The notes under the pieces are model-generated. The model saw only the letters and a list, made by a program, of their open reading frames with translations. It was not told where the DNA came from and made no database searches. Below are positions 55,151 through 64,000 of a DNA stretch of 64,000 nt, one piece after another. The position numbers and the translations under genes are program-made. The DNA is from Micropterix aruncella (taxonomy: Eukaryota > Arthropoda > Insecta > Lepidoptera > Micropterigidae). Within the stretch, counting starts at the first letter, position 1. Every line of letters starts with the position of its first letter. The stretch covers positions 23,299,692 through 23,363,691 of the forward strand of contig OX155951.1 in NCBI GenBank assembly GCA_944548615.1, read 5' to 3'.

Positions 55151-56577
55151 GAGGGAGCCTGGTTTAGAAGAAAAAAAACATGTTTTTCATTAAAAACAAA
55201 ATAACTTGAAAGTTGAAATATGATCATGAATCTTGTATATCCGTTCGCTTGACATTTGAAAAATAGAAATATTTTTTGCAATAGTAAAAAAATCTATTTT
55301 TTATTAGGTCTTAATACGCTTTTATTAGGTCGACCTGTATGTAACTATGTAATGGAATCTAATGCAACTAATTTAACCAACTTCCAAGGATCGTAGCGTC
55401 ATGAAAATTGGCAGCTGTATGTAGTTCTGATGACAATACAATAATATGGTACTGTCGAACTGATCTGATGATGGATTCGGAAGAAATTAACTGGAACTTC
55501 ATGATGAAACATCGTATCATAGCTGTGTTTGGACTTGTTAGAAAAGTCTTGGAATGAACTTTGACCACTATTAGGTTTCAAGGTCTGATGATGAAGCCGG
55601 AAGATAGGCACTGCCATTCCATGATGGAATATCGTATCATAACCGTGTTTGGACTTGTTAGAAAGGTGTTGTAATGAACTTTGACCACGATTAAGTTTCA
55701 AGGTCTGATGATGAAGCCGAAAGACAGGAATTTGAAATCCATGATGGAATATGGTATCATAGTCGTGTTTGCGCTTGTGAGAAAGGTCACCTAATGGACT
55801 TAGAACACGATCAGGTTTCAAGGTTATAACAAACCTATTATATATCGACTTGCAAATATTGACTGTAAAATATAGTGTAAATATTGACATAGGTGCCTGT
55901 ATAAAAAGTATATAGACCTGTACATGGAGAGTGTAAATAGAATATTTTTTTGGTTTTTACGTGCATTTATAAAAGCGTCTTTTTAGTGTTTTTTTTAAAC
56001 TATTAATTTATTGAGGTATTGAATCGCAAAAGTTTCTACCGCTGCAGAATGACGGTATCTGTTTACGCCGGTAATAGCGAGCGCAATTTTGCCTGAAACA
56101 TAAAATATACACTGAGGTAATAATTTTTACATGTGTGTTTTCTAGGTGAACTAAACAAAATACAAAAAAAATATATTGTTATATTTTTTCAAGGATTTAA
56201 ATAAAATGAATCGATTTTCGCCCTAAAATTTTGTGTTACACTAGTAAAAAAAATAACATATTTAAACATCTTTTTTTGTTTTTTTAGTTCATATAGAAGA
56301 GAATTTAATAATCTTTCATTATTTTCCTTTGGAACAACTTGATCCGTCAAGTAGTTTTTTTTATCACCGGCGCAGAACAGAAAAATATGGTTTTGAGAAA
56401 AACGCGTTTAAAGTTTTCTTTAAGAAACAGTAGTACCTAAGTTTTTTACACTTACAGCAATTTGCACCTATCGACGATTCCGGAGGTAAAAGATTTATGA
56501 GTAGATTTCAACTTTAAGTTAAAGAAAAAAAAACATGAAAAACATGTTTTTTAAGCCTTCTAAACCAGGTTCCCCCC
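55151..56577. mobile_element. Element with inverted ends (GGGAGCCTGGTTTAGAAG), 1.4 kb
   Basis: GGGAGCCTGGTTTAGAAG followed by an AAAAACATGTTTTT-like stretch at the left pairs with AACATGTTTTTTAAGCCTTC then TAAACCAGGTTCCCCCC at the right. The interior is noncoding apart from a minisatellite. No target duplication was found. Probably non-autonomous. Confidence 0.55.
55440..55820. repeat. Minisatellite, three units of about 120 bp
   Basis: Each unit contains TGATGATG-A-CCGGAAGA, CCATGATGGAATATCGTATC, TGTTTGGACTTGTTAGAAA and TTAGGTTTCAAGGT. Because the unit is about 120 bp the minus strand stays open for 163 codons with a three-fold protein repeat; I regard this as a by-product. Confidence 0.8.
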
Positions 56578-58159
56578 TTAATTAAGTCATCGTGCGCCTG
56601 TCAGTCCACTATCATATTTCAAATCTTGGATTTGCCGCTCCCATGCATATACCTTGTTAATTTATTACACAGCTGTAATGCATTTGTAATAAAGGTGCGA
56701 TCTATTATGCGCTTGCTGCCTTCAGGCTTGCGAGTAACAAGAAAATACTAGTAATACCGCGAGGAGACGGGTGTTGCGGCGGACGCCTCGTTCGCCAGAC
56801 CGTGAAATATAGCAGGAGCCTAGGAGGAAATATCAGAGACAGCGGCGTGATTTGCACTTTGTTAAATTGGCTGCACTTTCATAAACACAGCAGACAGGGG
56901 AAAAATTGCCTGGCATCTGAAAACATTGGGCCATTTTCAGCATCTTGGAAAAATCGTGGTTAGGGAGGAATAGGTGTAGGACAGAGTGTTTAGAGTGATT
57001 TTCATGTTTTTTTTTAATACATAAAGAATTTATAAAATTTATTGTTATTATGAGATAATTTCAAAATATATTAAGGTATTTTTTAAATTTATTTGAAAAA
57101 TTATTACCTGAAATTTAAAAAAAAAATCCTGTAAAAATTTCCGAAGATATTAGCTGCCGCACATAGTAGTCGCCATCCGACTAAGTAGTTTTTGTAAACC
57201 TTGCAGGTCGCTATTTTCATCTGAAATGAATCATACACAGAATTTACTTTTTCTATACAAGGTGAATTTTAGTTAAATAAAATAGAGCGTATTTATATAA
57301 AGAACTTAACTATCTTTATATAAAATAGAGCGTATTTATATAATGAAACTATATGATAAATTTCAAAATAAGCTAGAGTGTACAAAGCACAAATTTGGAA
57401 AGAGTCGTTACGAGAAAAACGCGTTTGAAAAAAAATGGCAGAAAAGGCTCATTAGCAGTAGTGAATCAATGAGGCAATACGTACTATGCTCTTTTTTCCG
57501 ATACGTAGACTTTTTATTTATGTATAAACTTGAAATGCACGCTACGATTGTCGGTTCTAAACCGATTTTAAAGCGATGGTTCGTACATAAATCAATACCT
57601 GCTCGACCGCTCCGTTTTACAAGCCAAACCCTCCAACCCTTTAACTAACGACACTCACTTAATCGCTTATAACTTTTGAATGAATTCGAATTTTGGTTTT
57701 AAATTTTAAGAGTTTATTTTCGATTAAGAAAAACTTTTTGAAGCCTCTACAACTATTTACCCCCAAGATTTTTTACAGTATATTTGTGAGCTTTTAAGTG
57801 ATGAGTATTAGTGTTATTTTGCAGTAGTGACAGAGGAGGCACAACTATCGATTATTCTTTAGTTTTATTTATTGGAGGTAGTAGTAAATATAATTAATTA
57901 AATCCTTAGTTAGTAAATATTTATTAGTTAATTGCAAATATAATTAAAGCCTATTAACAAAAAATATAAATAAATTCTAAATAATTATTTTATAAATATA
58001 ATTAAAACCTGAAAATGTTTTCGCATGCTACACAAATAATCCATCCTTAGTTTTAAAATAGGACGTGCTTTAATCCTTTGGAATTCGAGCTTGCAATAAT
58101 TTATTTGTGCCTCCCGGCGATCTCTGAAATAAATTCTCGGTGATGTGAAGCGGTTGCGT
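56578..58159. other. Intergenic stretch, nothing recognised
   Basis: A 101-codon frame at 57343-57648 has no recognisable domain. GAGCGTATTTATATAA is repeated at 57285 and 57326. Confidence 0.4.
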
Positions 58160-58460
58160 TTCGGAGATTGGAATTCGGTTCAGTGAAAAGTGGCACGCGT
58201 GTTGGTCGACCGTTGCGCCAAAGGCGTTACGAAGTGGCACGACGGCGCAGCGGGGCGGTCGACACGTGTGAAGCTGTGCCGGCAATAAATAGCGGGCGGC
58301 CGAAGCAGCCAGCTGCACCCGAGGGGCTGCACGAGCGGCCCGGTCGCCTCGCTGAAATATCGTACCGGGCGGGGCGCCCCCCTCCCGCTCAACAGGAACT
58401 CGCATCGGGAAAGACCTACGATTCCGCAGTGTTCCCGCGGGAAATGCGCCCAATAACGTT
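58160..58460 (+). repeat. GC-rich repeat, copy A
   Basis: TTCAGTGAAAAGTGGCACGC, GCGTTACGAAGTGGCACGAC, GCAGCCAGCTGCACCCGAGG, GCTGAAATATCGTACC, GGAACTCGCATCGG and GTGTTCCCGC recur in the same order at 59460-59712. Much more GC-rich than its surroundings. The overlapping frames on both strands are not conserved between the copies. Confidence 0.65.
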
Positions 58461-58929
58461 AATACGGTATGTCACCTCTGCCTGAGACGAATAGCAGCGA
58501 ACTAAAATAGCAATTCTGCAAAATATCAAAGCTGTCTTTGTATCAATCATCGGTTTATTCACTCATGGGGTTTATTCGTATATCAGTTTATTCACTCATT
58601 GGATTCATTAAACGTTGCCTATGCTGGAAAAATGAAACGGCCCATAGCCACTCAACTGATAGAACACATCGAAGGTGTTTAGCCAGAAAAATCAGCGATA
58701 TGCGAACATATATTGAATAGCGGAATTAACAACATATCCAGTTTCAAAATAACATTGTGCTATCCAAAGAACAGTTTTACTTCCCCGCATGATCCAGGAA
58801 GCCATTGAAATAATAAGAACCCCAAACCAATAGAGACGACGGTTACATCTCTCTACTAGGTAGAACCCTCTTCCTTAAATGTTTTCGATGTCCATCGCCG
58901 AACGCAAGGATCCAATGAGTGTTGTGTGC
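58461..58929. other. Spacer
   Basis: A near-repeat (GTTTATTCACTCATGGGGTT and GTTTATTCACTCATTGGATT) lies at 58550-58610. No gene is supported. Confidence 0.4.
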
Positions 58930-59150
58930 ACGACTATTTTTCAAATTTCGCGCACGTCGACCCCGCCGCCCCACCAACCTTATAATTTGCGGAGTTACAG
59001 CAGCAATTTTCGGCCTACCCGCAGAACAACGGATAACGATCGACAGTACTTAAGTCTATCCTGGACAACGGCGGCTGCAACGTCACCAAAACGTCGGGTG
59101 CTACTAAATTCACGCGGCAAATTCATTTTATCTTACATGTTATTAACTTA
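58930..59150. repeat. Foldback retroposon-like element (GACGTTTCGG family), copy 3, partial
   Basis: CGGCCTACCCGCAGAACAAC, GACAACGGCGGCTGCAACGT and CACCAAAACGTCGGGTGCTA match the right half of copy 1. The left arm is absent. Confidence 0.6.
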
Positions 59151-59459
59151 CTTTATTTTAGCAATCGTGAAGAAGTGGCTTGGAATGTGCTCCACTTCTT
59201 TATAGTATGGCACGGGGGATAGTTTAGAGCCCAAAGTAGCCCCATTCGTACAATATCCATAACGGCCCTAACTAATTTTTTATGGATCCTATGGTCTTTC
59301 AGCCATCGATCTCAAAGCGGAGACCTCGATAGACTGAGCCGAGAAGGGTGATCTGAAATCTGAAATCGAAAATTCCTTAAAGTTATCGAAATCCTATTCG
59401 ACTTGGCAGTACAAAGCTTGGCATGTACTGCCGGTTGTGTTTCGTCGATTGCAATTTAT
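59151..59459. other. Spacer, nothing recognised
   Basis: No supported feature. Confidence 0.35.
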
Positions 59460-59712
59460 CTCAGTGAAATATGGCATGCGTGTTGGTTGACTGTTGCGGC
59501 ACAAGCGTTGCGAAGTGGCACGACAGCGCAACGGAACGGTATACAAGTGTGTAGCTATGCCGGCAATAACTAGCGGGCGGTTGAAGCAGCCAGCTGCACC
59601 CGAGGAGTTCCGAAGAAATGCTGAAATATCGTACCACTACCTCCGCTGAAGAGGAACTCGCATCGGAAACGGCCTACGATTGCACAGTGTTCCCGCAAGA
59701 AATGCGCCAATA
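59460..59712 (+). repeat. GC-rich repeat, copy B
   Basis: Diverged partner of 58160-58460 in the same orientation, 1.3 kb away. It retains GCAGCCAGCTGCACCCGAGG and GCTGAAATATCGTACC. Confidence 0.65.
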
Positions 59713-59857
59713 ATAATGTAGCTAGAGTTTCTTCATTTATGCACCACGAAGGGAGTTAGACGACCATTCATCTAGCGTCTTTTACTGTTTCGTGTAAAAA
59801 TGAAATAAAAAATTCGCCTCTTTAAACTACGTCAAAATCTACTTCATATATATTATC

Positions 59858-60049
59858 CAATATCAGGAGTTCATGTTGCGATAGGAAGTATCGATCGATA
59901 CTATCGCGCGGTGTCCTGATTATTTTTTAAAACGGAACATAACCGCCTCTCTCATGCTACATAACTGTGTCTCTTACGTAATTCGAATGAAGCGGACGAT
60001 GGTGTCGTCAGCGAGGATTCCCTCTCACAACATGAACTCCTAATATTGC
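59858..60049. mobile_element. Small MITE-like element
   Basis: Inverted ends CAATATCAGGAGTTCATGTT and AACATGAACTCCTAATATTG, about 21 bp, around a noncoding 150-bp centre with an inner ATCGATCGAT palindrome. No target duplication is clear. Confidence 0.6.
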
Positions 60050-61029
60050 AAAATTTATTGATTTAATATCACAAAATTTATTGATTTAGCTTAGTACCGA
60101 AGAACCCTCCAACTATGCAAAAAATTTGAATATTGCCAGTGATTTTATTTATCACACTTTTTAAGTGGGGGTTTTTTAATTTTTTTATTTACGTGTGCTT
60201 CATCAACGCTAGCCAAAAGGTAGGGTGATAGGGCCCGCTAGCCTACCTCACAATAATGCCACAAGGTCCGATCCTTCGAGCATGAGGGCGACATGGGTGC
60301 GAAAGCAGCCGCGCTGCATGCTGAATTTACTATCTTCTGGGGAAGAATGAAGGGTACGGCGAAATTATTTAACAGAACATTTATTTAAATGTCTGCAGCG
60401 TGATGACAGCACTCAGTCTAAAATCTCAGGAATTAGACTACAGGTTTTTATGATGTTATTTCCACGTTTAATTTTATAATTACTTCCAATAATAAAATCC
60501 AGCTTGCAATAACATACATGACGAATCATTACCAAAAATATTCGGGACTTTGTCACGCACGTTTTCATAATAGACAAACGTAGCTACCTGAATACCTTCC
60601 TACATAAATAAATTTATATCAAATATAACTTATATAATATATAAAAAATAGTATATATTATTAGGATATAATTTTATTATAAGATTTTATTATAATATCA
60701 AAAAAATATAATTATATTTACACTTTTCAAATAGTCAATTTTATTAGTAACCAAACCTGCATATGTATTTCTTCGTATTTGAATAAATAAGCGAATCAAA
60801 AATATATATTATGAACTATATTATATAATAGAAAAGACAAAAGTGAATTGAACAGTAGTTATATATTTTTTACGAAAATATTTCCGGTTTACCTAATGTA
60901 CCTCTAACGAGTGTAATGTCAAAAAATTGTCGAGATTAATTTTAAATCTTTTTCGAGAAGCACGGTTATTAAAGTTAATATTAAGTTTGTTAAATACTCT
61001 TGACGCTATGAAAGAATAGTGCCGTTGCC
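60050..61029. other. Intergenic stretch, AT-rich
   Basis: No gene. Very AT-rich between about 60600 and 60860. Confidence 0.4.
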
Positions 61030-61310
61030 ATTCGGCAGCTAATGGCCTGTTTGAGTTGGCCACGAAGACCCATTTGTTTGGGGTCGGTCACACTCACAGG
61101 TCAACACCCATCTGGCAGCCTCCACGCATGAAGTACGAGCCCGGGTAGGACTCTGGCTGAGGGCTAGTTTCCCCCAGGATTCAATCTTCTGGCGCTCTTG
61201 GACGATTTGCGCACCGTGCGGCGTAAGCCGATCGATTGTGCATTCTGACTAACAGTCGGGGCGGTCTGGAAACAGTACTGTCTCCTACAGAGCGGGAGTA
61301 GTTGTTGACA
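61030..61310 (-). repeat. Interspersed repeat family X, copy
   Basis: The minus strand shows GGAGACAGTACTGTTTCCAG, GACTGTTAGTCAGAATGC, GCACGGTGCGCAAATCG, TGGAGGCTGCCAGATGGGTG and TTGGCCACT-like phrases in the same order as 21040-21515. Confidence 0.6.
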
Positions 61311-62334
61311 AAGTAGCACAGTGATTTCCACGCGCTGATGTCGCGTATGCCAAGTGCAATTGGGGAAGTGGCGAATACGGCGAGGCGTGCCGAACAAATT
61401 GAGAACCAATGCGCCCAACTTAATAATTCACAAGAATTGCTGGTGCATTCTGTCTCCGAGGGCGGATGCGGTGCGGCGCGGCGGAGCCCACGTTGGCCCA
61501 CTGCAGGTCGACTATTGGCAAATTAGTTACTGCGGTCTTACCGAGCATCGCGTTATCCCACTCGCGAAACTTTCCCAGCGCTCGCCTACACGACTGCGGT
61601 CGTGTTTTATTTTTATTACCACGCGAACGGCGGATTAGCGGCTGGATCCTTTTGTTGTCCAACTTACCATTCTTTAACAACTTCATTGGCCAATTACCAC
61701 AATAGGAGCGGCTATCGTGCTGCGCCATTTTAATCGATTATTTTGCTATGGTATTATAGCTTTTATGTTCTACACTCTTTCTATCTATGCGCTTACGGGC
61801 AAGACAGGAAATGTTTCCGTAATATTCGACACGTTAACATAAAACAATAGCAAAGCTAGCAAACCTTAAAATATTTAAAATGGATATACTACTACTTATA
61901 ATAACAATAATAACTCTTTATTTCAACAAGTAAATATATTAAACGATAAAAAAACACGACTTCCGTTACAGAAAGAGAAATATTGTATTTATAATTATTT
62001 TCACTAATTTTTGTAATAAAATATTTGTAGTCTTTGTATTTATCCATATAGATAGATGTATAATTCCGGAATATAAAACATCAGACCTTTCATTTGACAC
62101 TAAACACGATATATTTATGTTAATTTATTGACATTTGGACATTTAGGCATATACTTATAAATATTTGGCGAGTTATGTTATCCTATGATATTCGAAATGA
62201 CATAACAGTTCTAACAATGCCACACACTTATAAATCGGTTCAAGCTTATAGAAGATACGGTGGTATAAAGAAAGAGAAAACATACAGAAATGAACCCAGA
62301 ACACAATACACTCCTTTTTTGCTGGGCAGTCGTG
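61311..62334. other. Stretch with GC-richer segment, no gene called
   Basis: 61338-61540 is GC-rich with overlapping frames on both strands, none with a known domain. The rest is AT-rich. Nothing further is supported. Confidence 0.35.
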
Positions 62335-62640
62335 TAATAAAAAGGCGAGCTTATTATATAACAAATAAAGACGCAGAGGAAAGGAACGAGACGAAGAATG
62401 GAAAGGGAAGCAAGATGAAGGGGGAGCAGAAGAGTTGGTTATGTTAACGGCTTTAGGTTTATCTGTTCCTTGAGCCTGGCTTTGAATGAGGTGATGCTGG
62501 GGACTGTTCTGATATTATTCGGTAAAGCATTCCAGAGCCCTGCAGGTTCCATGAAGCAGGAGTACGAAAAAAAGTCGCAGCTGTGGCCAGGGATGGATAA
62601 CAGGTTATTGTTCTATCAAGACCATATTGAGTAGGAAAAC
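62335..62640 (-). pseudogene. Jockey/CR1-type LINE, extreme RT C-terminus and tail
   Basis: On the minus strand about 62445-62580 reads CDFFSYSCFMEPAGLWNALP then NNIRTVPSITSFKARLKEQI and NLKPLT-stop. The LWNALP and FKARL motifs are the conserved last block of many Jockey/CR1-type proteins. The tail down to 62335 matches 42070-42420. Only this end is left. Confidence 0.65.
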
Positions 62641-62868
62641 GATAATAAGGAATAATGCTGCAGCGTGTTGTTCAAGCATATTCGACTTTTTTACAGTATA
62701 TTCAAGCGTATGATGTAACCCACGCGGAATCGAAATGTCTCTAGTTGATTATACTCATTGATTATGATTTTTAAATGTGATTTTGAAACGTGTTAATTCA
62801 CTTAATATTATCGAAAACAATATGTATCTTTTCATAGATGCTTATCGATATGCATAATGTTATGCATA

Positions 62869-63704
62869 TTATTGGGTTCTTACCTATGTAATTGCTGTTT
62901 TTTCACACTGGCCATTTTAAACTTAGATAACTTGATTTTGATTTGAAATTTCAAATTCAAGTAAGTTTTTATTCCAGGCCATGTTATTCTTTTTTAAGAA
63001 TCAGCTGTTTATTTATCTTTCCGTCATTTGTTAATGCTCAAATACCCAACACACAACCTAAAGTTGAAAATTTGAATTGTTTTCAAATATAAGATCCTGT
63101 GCCGGTGTTTTCTATTACAGCTCCTTCTAGTCTGGCTATACAGTTACCGTAAATCTCTACTATTAGGAACTGCAAACAATGATGACAACGCTCGTGATAA
63201 AATAACCGAGCCTGGTCAATCGCTCATCGCCACTGCTTCTGCATGACAACGTATTAAAACAGATTTTACAGATTTCAAACAGAACTTTGCTACTGTTTGC
63301 AGTGAAGTCTGCGAATATGCGTTGTCGTGCAGAAGCAGTGGCGATGGCCGATTGGCCAGGCTCGGGTATTTAATCACGAACTTCTACATCATTATTTGCA
63401 GTTCTTAAAACAACACATTTACGGTAACTGTATATCCAGACCACAAGAAGCTGGATATGAAAATACCGACATAGAATCTCTTATTTGGTAATAATTCAAA
63501 TTTTCTTCTTTTCCATGGTTGCAAAAAAAAACGAGCAAAAACCAACGGCTGTAAGGCAAATAAATAGCTGATTTCTAGAAACAGAATACAGTGGCTTTTA
63601 GTTAAAATTTATTGCAATTTGATATTCCAACTCAAACCCAAGTTATCCAAAATTCAAATTGGTTATTGTATAAAACGGTAATTACATAGGTAAGGACCCA
63701 ATAG
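62869..63704. mobile_element. Long foldback element, arms about 390 bp
   Basis: The ends pair (ATTGGGTTCTTACCTATGTA with the complement of TACATAGGTAAGGACCCAAT) and pairing continues through AATCAGCTGTTTATTTATC and then, more closely, through ACAGTTACCGTAAAT and CACTGCTTCTGCATGACAAC (inner arms about 63120-63260 and 63320-63455). The centre is about 60 bp. The arms are diverged by roughly a quarter in the outer part, so it is old. Noncoding. Confidence 0.75.
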
Positions 63705-64000
63705 TATCAAAGAAGTAGGTTTTCTTTCACGGTTCTTTTCATCTTTCCATGGAATCGTCGGGAAAATGCGAAACATAATGTAGGTACTATTATGGTACTA
63801 TCAGAAATACTGTAGACGCAATGTTAAATTTTTTAAAAATAAACTTTGCCAAATGACTACCAAATGTCTAGGACTTTAATTTACTAATGTCAATATTGTC
63901 TGTCAATTTTAGGACTTGCGCAGATTTATATGATGGCGATGGCTTCCATAGATAATTTAATAGATAAATCGTATATGTGATCGGGGTTTTTTATATCGAA
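63705..64000. other. Spacer to window end
   Basis: AT-rich; no feature. Confidence 0.4.

Noticed and set aside
55399..55890. 163-residue repetitive protein on the minus strand
   Set aside because: The frame follows from a minisatellite of about 120 bp, whose length is near a multiple of three; no other evidence for a gene.
58070..58485. Overlapping GC-rich frames of 105-127 codons on both strands
   Set aside because: They fall in a dispersed repeat whose second copy (59460-59712) does not preserve any of the frames.
61181..61728. Several overlapping frames of about 80-106 codons
   Set aside because: Overlaps on both strands and partly inside repeat family X; no recognisable domain.

Overview
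This is repeat-rich, AT-rich animal nuclear DNA. Three rolling-circle (Helitron) copies with the TCTATA...CAGCTAG ends common in moth and butterfly genomes, RTE- and Jockey/CR1-type LINE remnants, mariner and Tc1-like pieces, tRNA-headed SINEs and short introns all point to an insect. Lepidoptera is my best guess; Hemiptera is possible. There is no bacterial gene organisation and no CRISPR. I found no intact host gene. The only host-derived coding sequence I recognise is a broken trypsin-like serine protease (39318-39745, minus).

Layout. 1-12.4 kb: small non-autonomous elements (a TA-flanked MITE, a foldback retroposon-like element, two Helitrons), LINE debris, and a (TA)n/hairpin complex at 7.7-8.3 kb. 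12.4-16.3 kb: a nearly full-length but mutated RTE-type LINE with ORF1, endonuclease and reverse transcriptase. 16.6-17.8 kb: a pogo-like terminus and a third Helitron carrying a nested MITE. 18.8-21.5 kb: repeat fragments and a LINE tail that runs into (TA)n.

21.9-38.8 kb is the most striking part. Six long (TA)n arrays separate five unrelated blocks: an RTE 3' fragment, a near-perfect 630-bp palindrome, a 9.5-kb LTR retrotransposon derivative with almost identical 1.87-kb LTRs and no gag-pol, a 3.8-kb DNA transposon with matching inverted ends around an apparently intact three-exon transposase gene, and a 560-bp tandem duplication. The LTR element and the DNA transposon abut pure TA repeats on both sides, so both look like young insertions into a TA microsatellite.

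39-64 kb: the serine protease pseudogene, several long foldback elements, a mariner transposase fossil, tRNA-like SINEs, an RTE remnant carrying a MITE that itself carries a SINE, Jockey/CR1 LINE ends, and minisatellites.

The parts do not act together as a pathway. The window is a transposon graveyard with two recent arrivals. The transposase gene at 34173-36758 is the only gene here that looks able to make a full-length protein. Its likely substrates are its own inverted ends, with repeated subterminal motifs as candidate binding sites. All alignments were made by eye.
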